Source: Chlorops oryzae
Taxonomy: Eukaryota; Arthropoda; Insecta; Diptera; Chloropidae
Assembly: GCA_020466095.1 (NCBI GenBank)
Contig: CM035806.1
Location: forward strand, 61,392,229 to 61,456,228
Direction: 5' to 3'
DNA: 64,000 nucleotides
Numbering within the stretch: position 1 is the stretch's first letter; each line of letters opens with the position of its first letter. The position numbers and the translations under genes are program-made. Of this stretch, positions 10,146 through 20,830 are shown in pieces. The notes beneath the pieces were generated by a model that was not told the DNA's origin, did not search any database, and worked only from the letters and a program-made list of their open reading frames with translations.

Positions 10146-11030
10146 TAATAGAAAACGAAAGCTCGACGTTGTGATTCTTAGTATTGTCACTGGGCATGCA
10201 ACATATTGTATTGTACATATTGTATCTCCGGTGTCCTCGGATAATGATAGAGACGACGATGAAAAATCAAATGAAACTAAAATATATAAAAATATTTTCT
10301 GGCGAAAAAAACTCGTCTCATTTTTTCTAAAAACCCAATTCAAATATGAACAACCTATCGGATTTTCTTTTTCTGGGTCTTGAAATGCTCTTAGAAATCC
10401 ATTCATTTACTTAAGATAGCCTAAACCTGAATACCGAATCTTCTTCGGAAATTATATGAGCTTGAAATCAAGTTTTTATACAAAGTTGTTAAAAATTTCT
10501 TAAAATTTTTGCCTTTATCGCCCTATAGCTCCTTAGCTGTTGAACCGATTTCATCCATATGTATGAGGGATATGCTGTATATTTACTCTTCTTTTATATG
10601 AATTAAATTTTTTGAAACGGTCGAACGATAAAACTACGACTAAAAATATTGACAAAAAATCGCAAAACCTTTCCTAGCGAATATTTAAAAAACGCGAGCT
10701 AACTTTCAAACTTAAAGCATATATTTTGCTTCAGCGAAACAAATACGACAAAAAAAAGTTGGTTTCAAGTCAAAGGAAAATTTAGTGTTGAGCAGTGTAA
10801 ATAATTGTTAAGACTTTGTGCAGCCAGCAATATATTTCCAATTAATAAAATAATAAAATACTTTACATATAACAGGCCTATAATTGTTTCTCTGAGTCTC
10901 ATTAAATGTAAAAATCCAGATTGATTTTAATAATTTTAAATCAAAATATTATGCATTTCAAACTTCAATACACATTCTATGTTTTCACTTCCAACGGCAG
11001 TTCCATAACTGCCAACTTTTTTTCTTCATC
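10146..11030. other. Intergenic sequence, no supported gene
   Basis: AT-rich DNA up to an assembly gap. No domain or repeat end is recognisable. Confidence 0.5.
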
Positions 11031-11130
11031 NNNNNNNNNNNNNNNNNNNNNNNNNNNNNNNNNNNNNNNNNNNNNNNNNNNNNNNNNNNNNNNNNNNNNN
11101 NNNNNNNNNNNNNNNNNNNNNNNNNNNNNN
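11031..11130. other. Assembly gap (100 N)
   Basis: Exactly 100 N. A round gap size normally means unknown true length. ORFs that cross it are meaningless. Confidence 1.
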
Positions 11131-11170
11131 AAGTAAGTTTATAGGTATAGAGAAATAAAAACATTTTAAC

Positions 11171-11592
11171 GCTGAAAACACACCAAAGCCAACAAAACGC
11201 TTCTTTGACGTACGGCAAAACAAAAAAAAAAAAAACGCTTTTCGACATAACCCACACACAACGCCAACAAATTTGTCGAGCTCAAACAAAATCCAAGCCA
11301 ACAGCTTTCTGCATGCTTTTTTGTCGAAGCTTCTGTTTTGCTCGTGTCGTTTTCAGTGTGCGTTGCGCCGTAAGCTTACATGAGATTATCGACGTCGACA
11401 AGCGTTCGCAACGTTCTGTTGAGTTCGGTGTGGTTAGCTGTATGGAGTTCCATATATGAACGGCGTTCGAACAAATGCGTTGACCAACAAAACGTTGTGT
11501 CGTACTCGGTGTATGTTGCTAGATAAGAAGCAATATATTTTTGTCGAATTCGACATGAAACAACGTTTTGTTGGCTTCGGTGTGTTTTCAGC
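11171..11592. mobile_element. About 420-bp MITE with GCTGAAAACACACC ends
   Basis: The left end is GCTGAAAACACACCAAAGCC followed by AACAAAACG. The right end is the reverse complement of GCTGAAAACACACCGAAGCC followed by AACAAAACG. There is no transposase inside. The words CAACAAAACG and GTCGACAA recur internally. No clean target duplication is seen. Confidence 0.65.
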
Positions 11593-12095
11593 CTAAGAAA
11601 GAATTAGAGCCAATTAAAACCTTTGATAAAAGCAGAAGCTTGAACACCTTAGCTGAGGCTTTCAAGCTTTTGAAAGACGTTAGGCTAAAGAGGCTTTCGA
11701 AAGGCGTTAAAACCTTTTGGAAGGATCAAAATTACATAGAAACAGTTTGACAGATTAAAAACATATCACAATATTATTTGAAGGCGTTTAAGTAAAGTCA
11801 TCATTGCTTGAATTCTTCTGCTTCCTAGGTGTTCAGTAATGCCTATCAAATTTTTGCTGTTTTAAAGACCGCCTAAGAAGCTCACACGTTCCTTTCCGAA
11901 GGCGCTCGTCATGAAAAGCCACGCACGATGAGAGAAAACGGTATAAAAAAAATTAACAAGAAATATGAAAATAATTTAAGAAAAATAAAATTAAAAAAAT
12001 GTAAAGAAAAAACGTAGTCTATAGCAAGATGTATATTAAATACACCTTGAGTCTATAGAAAGAATAAAGAAACAATCGCACTGCTTCATATCTTC
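11593..12095. other. Spacer downstream of Non1
   Basis: A possible 60-residue ORF at 11568-11750 (+) lacks a known domain. Otherwise AT-rich intergenic DNA up to the Non1 3' end. Confidence 0.4.
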
Positions 12096-12101
12096 TTTAT
12101 T
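12096..12101 (-). terminator. Probable Non1 polyadenylation signal
   Basis: Minus-strand AATAAA lies about 145 bp downstream of the Non1 stop codon. It is the nearest canonical hexamer in that direction. Confidence 0.45.
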
Positions 12102-12244
12102 CAACTTGCAATAAAAACGTTCAAAATCCCTCATCAAAAATTGCGGTTAAGTAAACAAAAGCAGAGAAAATAATATACTTCCCCGAGTGCTGCTGGCACG
12201 ACACATCACATACATATGTAGCTCCATGCAGAGCTGAAGGCAGC

Positions 12245-14433
12245 TCAACGTCTGTCGGTCTTGCCGATGCCACGCTTTCCTGAGAACAGATGTTTGGGCA
12301 TTTTCGTGCCGATGAAACGATCTGCTTCGCCCTTGAGGCCCAAACGTCGGATTTTCTTCTCAATGTCGGTGCGTGCCATCATGTGTGCCTTCTTCTTCAA
12401 TGCTACATTCTTGATGCCCAATTCATGGCGAGCTGCTTGACGTTTAAGCGGCTGACCACTATGCCTCCAAACCGCCGAAGACTCCTTATCCAGCAATGGC
12501 TTTTTAGCAATAGTTGTCGTCGTATTGCGTCGCAGATCGACAGCGTTTTTGGTGAAGTTTGCATTTTCTGTGCCGGACATGTCCACACCCAGTTCCGCCA
12601 TGGTCTCACGCAATTTCGATGCAGTACGATCGCGTACTTTAGCCTGCTTGTGACGCGGCATAACGGGTTTGTTCTTCTTTGACGAAAGGCGCTTATCGTC
12701 GCGCAATTGGAAGCGTTTTCCACGAATTTGCATTGCCATTTCACGGATTTGACGTAACGTATCGTCCATGGACATGTCGGGTACTTTGTAGACGCCGCCT
12801 TCTTCGCGTAGTCCCTCTTCACGTTCGAGTTCTTCGAGTTTCTCAAAGATATCGAGATCGATGTAATCAGCAATATTGTGTCCATCCCAGAATTCGGGTA
12901 TAGCATCGTAACGTTCCTCCTCGGGAATGCCGACGTAATTCTTCTTAAGATCCAATATGTAATCGTCACCCATCTCGTCCTCAATGTCTCTTTCGAGTTT
13001 ACGTTTACGCTCCGCTTTTTGCGCCTTCTCTTCCAAACGTACCAACGCGGTCTCTGGTATACAAGGTGCTCGTACTTTATCATCACGTGGTGTAGGCATA
13101 GCGACATGCAACCGATTGAGTATGCTTTCAACCTTCTTCGTACGCATTTTCTGATCGACACGATAGGACAACAAACGCTCACACGCTTCAATCTTGACTT
13201 CCATAACTCCAGTTTCATTGACTGTCGACATAAACATTACGGGAATGTTCTTATCTTCTTGCAGCTTTGTTAGTATCGCTTTCCGATCATCTTGAAGATC
13301 ATCAAGCGCCAGTATGTCGATTTTATTTACAGCAATGATGAGTGGCTTATTGGTAAAAAGTGGCTTGATACTTTCAAACAAGTGCACCTGCTCCTCCAGT
13401 GAATGGCCACATTGCTCTGAAATGTCCATAAAATATAGAACACAGGCACGTAAATGTGCTAAGGCTGTTATAGCCTGCATTTCAATGACATTACGTTCCT
13501 CCAATGGATGATCCAATATTCCAGGTGTATCGATAACCTATGAAAGCGAAGCTTCTAAATGCATACTCCAAATGAGAAGAGCCAGTCAACTTACCTGCCA
13601 TCGCAGATATTTGTAATCGGTATGACCGACATAAAGCGATTTTGTTGTAAAGGCATAAGGCTGCACCTCGACATCGGCGCGCGTGATTTTATTGATAAAG
13701 GAAGATTTGCCAACATTCGGGAAGCCGCAAATGAGAATTGTTCGCGAATACGGATCTATCGTGGGCAAACGTGATAAGTGCTGACGAACCTGCTCGAGGT
13801 AGGTTAAGTTGGAAGCTTGACGCTTCATAATCGTTGCCATCCGACCCAAGGCGGCTTTCTTCAGCTGTTTGCAACGATAGAGCGAGTCACCATATTTGAG
13901 TAGGCGTACATAATCCTTGGCAACGTTATCGATAAGATGTCTCGCTGTGTTCAATTGACCCAAAGCCAGTTTGTAATGATCCTTGTCATAGAGTACGTTC
14001 ATCAAATCTGCATAGAATGGATGCACATCATCCAACTTCGGAAAGTCCTGTATGATTTGTGAGAGACGATCGTGGAAATTCTGCTGTGTGTACTTAACTT
14101 TGCGCGTATAGAAAGCACGGATCCGTGAAATCTTGTAACCCTTGTGAACAACAGTTGGTGTCTTACGCTGTGTTTTCGACAGCATAATATCGATGAAGTC
14201 CTGAAAAAAGAGACATTTTTAATAGCATTCTCCACATATGCTCACGCTGACAAACATTCTTCCATAACCTTCTCCATTTCACAAGTGTTTGTAATTTTAT
14301 ATGTGTGTGTCTATTTTAATTGGAGATTTTCGAATTCTTTCTCGTTGACCCACAAACGCGTGAATATAGATGACATTTTACATACCTTTGCTGGCGGAAC
14401 CACCATTATTTTCTTAAAGTTGTACGAACTCAT
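12245..14433 (-). CDS. Non1: Nucleolar GTP-binding protein 1 (NOG1/GTPBP4)
   Basis: Exons on the minus strand are 14433-14386, 14200-13595 and 13537-12245, joined by GT-AG introns in phase 0, giving 648 residues. The family average is about 650, so the gene is full length. The start [16 protein letters not shown] matches the conserved NOG1 N-terminus. The N-terminal NOG1 helical domain (about 1-165) is followed by an OBG-family G domain: P-loop GFPNVGKS (175-182), DTPG (221-224) and NKID (289-292). A basic, charged C-terminal region ends [11 protein letters not shown]1 is a GTPase required for late nucleolar maturation of the pre-60S ribosomal subunit. No frame damage is seen. A putative polyadenylation signal lies at 12096. 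Confidence 0.97.
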
Positions 14434-14499
14434 TTTGTATAACTATTGCGATTATTTTCCAAAAACTTGGAAAGAAAAACAATGAACTCAACCGCAGCG

Positions 14500-15885
14500 A
14501 GCACGCGGTCGGTGATAAAGAAAGAATTTAACGATTAAGTACTCGGTACTACGAATGGGTAAAATCGAAATTCGATTGTTCGATATTCGACTAGAATCTA
14601 TTTTTGGCCGCCAATCCCTTTCGTTGTCAAATGTTCAACAATTTGTATGATTCCTTTTTCATAGATTTCGTTCTGTCCAAACGCAAAATGACTGCATCTT
14701 CAACTCGGAAATCTGTCAACTATTTTGAAATTTCGACTGTTTCCCTAACTTGAGCGTATGAAAGCACGGATCCGTTAGAAATGAAAGAATAACATTGTCT
14801 TAGCGTGTCTCGAAAGGATAATATCGAATGATTGTCGCAAATACAACAATGCAATTTTTAAAGCATTTCACAAGACAGTGACAAAAATCTTCTAATTCTC
14901 GCATTGCACATGTTTGTATTTATGTTTTGTCTAAATGTATTAATTGAGAGATTGTTACCGAGTTTAAGATTTTTGAAAACATAATAAAGACATAAACAAA
15001 ATTTTGCTAGCGAAGAACATTCGAACCATTTTTCCTCGAATGACAAAATATTTGAAGCAAATCAAATTCGCACAGGGGTTGTTTTCAAATTTACGCAAGA
15101 ATAATAGCACAAGGAATAACCGAGATACGTTAACAAAAACATCTTTACTCCGTAAGCGTACTCTCCTACGAATGGTTTTATCGAAACGATGTTGATATCG
15201 ACTAGATCTAAATTGGCCGCCAATTAACTTTTTTTTGACAAGAGGCCCATGGGGAAGAGAAAAAAAAAACGCTCCCATATCACATTCCCATGCCTCCCTA
15301 GTCAACAAAAAATTTATCATTATCGAAATGTCATACTTGAGAGTCAGACACATGAACAATGTTTTGAAACAATTAAGTAATTGGAGGAAGACGTGCAAAA
15401 ATAAGAGATGGGTGTTGGTTAAATTTTCCGAAACAATCAATGCTTCTCTTTCTTTCTCATGGATTCAAAAGGGATGTTTTCCAAACATTGTTTAAGCTGA
15501 AAAACTCAATGCACCAGTTCACACGTACGTCAACATCGTTCAACAAATCGGAGTTTTTGGGACAGAGGAGAGCGATGGTTCCTCTCCCACCACCAGCACC
15601 ACCATTCCAAATCTAAAGTATGTAAATGTCAATGGATCAAAACTATCGATGGTCGTCAAAAACCCATCGGTGTTTTCGAAAGTGGTAAACCATCGGTTCC
15701 AGTAATTATGACAAATTATGAATAATACATTGCATAAACTATATACAATATAGAGCTCATCTGAATGAAAGGGGTATAACATTGCATAAACTTCCATGAA
15801 CAAATAATAAAGTTTTTTTTTAAAAAAGGAAAACAGTAAAAAAAAATTCAAGGCAAGTTCGTTTAGTCACACAATTCTGTGAATA
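14500..15885. other. Spacer upstream of Non1 with partial repeats
   Basis: No gene is supported. Two diverged copies of a block holding TACGAATGG...ATCGACTAGA...TTGGCCGCCAAT lie at about 14540-14615 and 15165-15230. At 15235-15305 a hairpin-like block (GGGGAAGAGAAAA...CGCTCCCAT) resembles the element at 60890-61063. At 15515-15575 there is half of the palindromic repeat seen whole at 20123-20266. Confidence 0.45.
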
Positions 15886-16038
15886 AGCGGCCTTTACATG
15901 GTCACGTTTTCCTGCAAGCACCGAATCATGCAAAAGAATGTCATGCCTGTTTTTCATACATTTTTTGCTTTTACATGGTCATTCTTTCCAATCACGCCAC
16001 GCATGACTGCAGGTAAACGTGATCATGTAAGGGCCGCT
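15886..16038. mobile_element. 153-bp MITE with AGCGGCC ends
   Basis: AGCGGCCTTTACATGGTCAC on the left pairs with GTGATCATGTAAGGGCCGCT on the right, flanked by ATA on both sides. Small non-autonomous TIR element. Confidence 0.65.
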
Positions 16039-16343
16039 ATACTCAAAAAATTCTCCATCACTCCCAGCAAACATTTACACTCTTCTTAGACTACTTTTAG
16101 ACTCTAAATTTTGAGCAAAACAGTCTAAATTGAGATTAAAAAAGATTCTAAAAAGAGTATGTTTTTTTTTTTTTTTTGAAAAGGGACACACGTTTATATG
16201 ACTTCCAGACTGTCAACTTAAAATCTGAATTTAGCTCCTTAAGTTGAATTTAGAAAATACCCTTTCAGACTGTAAATTCTGAGTTTACGAGCTCACACGC
16301 CTGTTCGAACTTAAATTAGATGTTTGCTTTGATTGATCGAAAA

Positions 16344-16412
16344 GATATCGTAGTATAGTGGATAGGCCTCCGCCTTGGAACCCGAAAGGCTGAGGTTCGA
16401 ATCCGGGCGCAA
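16344..16412 (+). other. tRNA-like sequence (SINE head or tRNA pseudogene)
   Basis: Shows a D-arm-like block GTAGTATAGTGGATAGGC and a T-arm-like block GGTTCGAATCC at tRNA spacing, followed by T-rich DNA. Acceptor and T-stem pairing is imperfect. It is more likely a Pol III-derived repeat than a working tRNA. Confidence 0.4.
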
Positions 16413-17774
16413 ACAAGATTAATTGGGGAGAAGATATTTTATTTATTTTTATTATTAAAACAAACGAAAATTCATTTCACCTCTAAAGACTTGAAAAAAG
16501 AAGCAAACACGGAATTTCATCGTTGTCAAAAAAGGTAGTGAAATGTAAGGGTTGCAGCAACGAATGCCTAAACTCATGAGTGTATTTCTGAATTTAAATA
16601 CCCTAAACTCAGTTTAAACTCACTACTAAAGTCTACTTAAGGTACTAAATTCAGTTTAACGCAATAGTCTGGAAACCTTATTAGAGTCTAAAATAAGAGT
16701 GTAAAATAAAGTATAATCGAACTGTGTGCTTAGAGTTTCATTATACTCTTTTAAGAATTTTTTATACTCTTCCCAGGATACATTTAGACACTTTTTAGAC
16801 TTTTGAAACCGCGTTTTTAAGGTGTTATTGCACTCTTTTTAAAGTTTTTTTTATGCTCTTTTTTGAAGTATGAAAATAGTGTTTTTGCAGTCTAAATGAG
16901 ACGTAAATCAACTCGCCTTTTTGCCACTATTTTTACCCCTTTTTCTTCCTTTCATTGAAATTAAAATCATAATTTTTTTCACGTAATTTTTTTTATCTTC
17001 TTCCAATATCTCGTCTCGTTTCGAAATCCTCAAAGGCACGCTCAGTTTTAAATGGCTTCATCGGCATAGAATTTTCTTGCTTCGAGCTCGCAACTTGTTT
17101 TCTAATGGCTATCAATTCCTGAAGAATCCGCTGCTGCACCTTCTCTATTTATTTCATCTCCACAGTGAGCTCATTCAGCTTCGTACGATTTTCTCTTAAA
17201 TTTTTTGCTTTTGTTTCTAATTTACCTGTACGTAGTAACACATATATATAAATATATAAGAAACAAAGTGAAGGAGTGTTATGAATTCTTACCATTCCCA
17301 TTTGATTCATGGTCAACATCGCTGATTTTGTTTTCTTCTGGTGGTATGTTTTCGGTATTGTCGCAGCAATCCTCGTTCACTGGCGAAAAACTGACGCAGC
17401 TGTTTTCTTCGATATATATATATATATAGCATTTGCAATCAAATCATCGCTCACGGTTGTATTTAAAATGCATAATATTACGCACTTTGAATTTAAAGTC
17501 CATTAAGACTGTTTTTAGACTAAATAATATAACAATCAAAAAACACTGAAATTTATGATAGTTATTTTTCAATCTTATTTATGAGGGCTTTAAAAACAAT
17601 ATAAATTTAGATTCTTTTTAAACTCCATCATTTTGAGCGTTTAGAATTTAAAGTCTGTTAAGAGTGTTTTTATACTCAAAAATAATACAGTAAAAAAACG
17701 GTCAAATGTATAATTCTTTTATACTTTTTTAAGACTCTTATATATGAGGACTTTTAAATCAGTATAAATTAATA

Positions 17775-18343
17775 TGGGGTATTCACTATGTTGTGGTAAA
17801 GTAGCAAAGTAGCAAAGTAGCAAAATTACAAAAACAAAATACATGCAAAAAGTTTTGCCACGAATCTTGCTACTTTACCACACCAGCACCTATGTTTTTT
17901 TGAAGTAGCAAAAGAGCAAAGTAGCCGATGAAGACAGGGCTGTCTTTGATGTATGATTTTTCTATTAAGCGTTTGACGTCTCTGTGCTGCGTTTTGTTTA
18001 CATTTGAATTTTTAAAATCGCAAAATCATGGATCCGAAACCAAAACGAAAGAGACAGGAGAAAACAATAAAAAAAATGGGCTCAAGAAGAAGTAGTCAAA
18101 ATTTTGGAGTACATTATTGAAGAAGGGAATTTGGAAAAACCAACCGCTCAAATTTATTACACCAAACTTTTTGGCTTTTGCGAGGCATTTTGCTGAACAG
18201 TTCGCTTTTGTAGGAATAAACATATGATAAAACAGCTGATTTCATTATGCCACATTATGCCACATACGTCGTACCAGGGCGTTCACTAAACTCGTATTAC
18301 ACCTTGCTACTTTGCTACTTTACCACAACATAGTGAATACCCA
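17775..18343 (+). mobile_element. Harbinger-like element with Myb/MADF remnant
   Basis: TIRs start TGGGGTATTCACTATGTTGT on the left and TGGGTATTCACTATGTTGTG on the right (reverse complement), flanked by TAATA on both sides. Plus strand from 18028 begins MDPKPKRKRQEKTIKK and, after a frameshift, gives WAQEEVVKILEYIIEEGNL and EKPTAQIYY. That pattern is typical of the Myb/SANT-like DNA-binding protein of PIF/Harbinger elements. The frame is broken and the transposase is absent. Confidence 0.6.
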
Positions 18344-18365
18344 TAATACTCTTTTTAGACTCTAA

Positions 18366-18945
18366 AGGCTGGTCTCCAGTTCCCCAAGGAATGAAAAACT
18401 CCATATAAAAAAAAGCCAAAGAAATGCTTAAGAAATATTTCTTCAAGAAATTTTCTGCATGCAGTCCCCAGTTCGGCAAAAAAGTAGTACATATTTTAAT
18501 ACGTTTTTTTGACATAAAATGTGCACGGTAACCCAGGCTATCAGCAGAAATAATTGCAAATGAATTGTTTCTTGGAGAAATTTTGACAAGTGAGGTAGGT
18601 TAGTTGTGATTGTATAGAAATAGTGCATCCATTTTTCGGGTTTTTTCAAAAAACATGGAGAAAAACCCCAAAAAAACCAAAAACGCTTAATAAATTTCTC
18701 AAACGAGAATAAACCCGAATTAATATCGCTTGTTAAAGAGAGTAGAAGAATTTGCGCGCTTTTTATTCTGAACGTTTATAATCGCGCCTTTTTAATTTCT
18801 GTGTTTCGTTTCACTTTTTTGATACATGTGACATATGACAGATTGCCTCTGTTGCACTAAAAAGTTCTGTAGTACTACCTTTTTTCCTCGGAGAAAAAAA
18901 TAGAAAATTTCTGCTGACATTCCTTACCGAACTGGAGACCAGCCT
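18366..18945. mobile_element. 580-bp TIR element, TAA target duplication
   Basis: Ends are AGGCTGGTCTCCAGTTCCCC and the reverse complement of AGGCTGGTCTCCAGTTCGGT, flanked by TAA at 18363-18365 and 18946-18948. Non-autonomous. The 3-bp TAA duplication suggests PIF/Harbinger mobilisation. Confidence 0.75.
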
Positions 18946-19290
18946 TAAAATTTCAGACTCAAAAAAATGTTTAGCGGGCTACCTTACCACGAATTGTCCG
19001 TATTTAGACTCTTTGGATGTCTCCTTCGTGTCTACACATGTAAAAATGTCTCTCAGTGACTCTTCATTTTCATATGCATTTTCCGCCGCCCTGTTAAATT
19101 TTAGCAATGCGAATGACAAGCACAAAGAGTGTCGCCGGTAACTCGAGAGTCAGACAAAGAAACTTTTTCTTGTCTCTTGCGTATGTTGCCTTCGAACTGA
19201 ATGTTCCGGAACATGTTTTAGGTATGTCTGACTCTTGAGTAAGGGAGACAACAGGCTCTCCCCCGTCCCCGCACAACAAACACCATGAAA

Positions 19291-20096
19291 CTACCCAGCA
19301 AGAATTTAAACTGCTACCGAAACTCACAAACTTATATGAGCAAATGTTGCAGTTACTAACACCAATGCATGTTCTGTAAACACATTTTTCTAGTGTTGAA
19401 TTTCCGCGATAAGTAACCAGTAATTTGTTTGCAGTCTCCTTAATTGCGATAAGCCAAAGTGATGCTCTTGAATAAGAACATATTAAAATAATATGTAGTC
19501 AGGAAATAAATCGCAGAAATACTTCAAAATACTACTTTGACGCAAGTATTCAATGATGTACCTATTGATTTGCTCATTCCTGCATGTCTCTGATGTTTAT
19601 ACATCAATAAGATATGTCGCCACTTAATTATTTCAAAAGTTGCAAGCGTCGGAGCCACATTCGTAGTATTGATAAAATATTATGAAAATAATATGCTTTA
19701 AAAAACTTTAAGTACTTACATATTTATATATAAAATAATTTATAGAAATAAAATTTTTTATTTTTCATTTCAAATAATTGAATGGTAAAGGATGGGTTGC
19801 ATGAAAAAAAATGCCATATATTTTCTTTACCAATAACAGATTTCTAACTAGTAACAAGTACTGCGACATTTCAGATACATGCAATGTGCCAAAAAGAGAC
19901 GAACCTATGCCCATATTGGCGCAACAAAAAAAGATAGCTGCTACATTTACGCAGTGTGCGCAACATCTTTTCAGCAACATTGCAGTATAAATCTCCTCTT
20001 GCCCACAAGCTTGTAACGAAGAAAATACCGCAACACCTGGTACCCGTATCGGGTACGTAACTAGTTATATAACTGTTACGATTCTTGCTGGGTAGG
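19291..20096. mobile_element. Probable TIR element with CTACCCAGCAAGAAT ends
   Basis: CTACCCAGCAAGAAT at 19291 is mirrored by ATTCTTGCTGGGTAG ending about 20095. The about 0.8-kb interior has no recognisable ORF. The target duplication is not clear. Confidence 0.45.
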
Positions 20097-20122
20097 TGTC
20101 GCAGCGACAAAAGTCTCGTTAT

Positions 20123-20266
20123 GCGGCCGTTTACACATACGTCAACATTGCTCAACAAATCGGTGTTTGTTGGAGAGAGGAGAGCGGGGATTCCTTTCCA
20201 AGCTCTCCTTTCTCCGACAAACTGCGTTTTGTTGAACGATGTTGATGGTATATGTAAGCGGGCGCT
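20123..20266. mobile_element. 144-bp palindromic MITE
   Basis: GCGGCCGTTTACACATACGT...CAACATTGCTCAACAAA pairs with TTTTGTTGAACGATGTTGAT...GTAAGCGGGCGC across nearly the whole length. A half copy lies at about 15515-15575. It can fold into a single hairpin. Confidence 0.6.
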
Positions 20267-20830
20267 AAACGTCCGCAATCTAAACAAGGACATTTGGGTT
20301 TTGTGTAAGTGCCATCCAGTGATGCCAGATCTATGGATTTTCCATATTAAACGGATATGTTTAAATTAATAGTTCGACTTTCCTATAAATATTGTGGAGA
20401 GATATGAAAAATAGCATAAAATGGATACAAAAAAAATCACAAAAGCCGAAGCGTTTTGTTATTGCGTTGTGCGATGGGCTAACCTCGAAAAATTTGAGAA
20501 TTGCAAGCTTTAATTATTTGATTACTCTATGCTACATATACAATATATTCGATTTTATTTTATCAATATACGTTTTTCAGTTCCTTTTCGCCGTCCAACG
20601 ATGAATTCCGATATACCTTAAAAAAGTCTGCAGATCTACGGATTTTGCAATGTTTAATCTACGGAAATTTCGGATTTCTACGGATTTTCAAAAATAAAAC
20701 CTGGCATCACTGGTGCGCCACCCATAGTTCTATATGGCCATGTGCATCATGAAGTTGGATGAGTTTGCGAACTTCAATATTGTTTCTGATAAGATATAAC
20801 GGTTTTGTAAAAAAAAAACCAATCTTAAGA

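Larger units (their letters stand above)
16063..18978. mobile_element. Composite element with CCCAGCAAACATTT-like ends, carrying two nested insertions
   Basis: The left end CCCAGCAAACATTTACACTC resembles the reverse complement of the right end (CCCGCTAAACATTTTTTTGA). Words such as ACTCTTTTTAGACTCTAAA recur many times between 16070 and 18980, outside the two nested elements at 17775-18343 and 18366-18945. That implies one parent repeat of about 1.8 kb into which others jumped. No transposase is recognisable, and the boundaries are approximate. Confidence 0.4.

Noticed and set aside
10921..11301. ORFs running through 10921-11301
   Set aside because: They pass through 100 N, so the reading frame is not real.
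12403..13218. 271-residue minus-strand ORF and several plus-strand ORFs over Non1
   Set aside because: They overlap Non1 exon 3 in other frames and have biased Arg/Ser-rich translations. They are shadows of the real exon.
16344..16412. Functional tRNA gene
   Set aside because: T-stem and acceptor pairing is too poor; kept only as tRNA-like.
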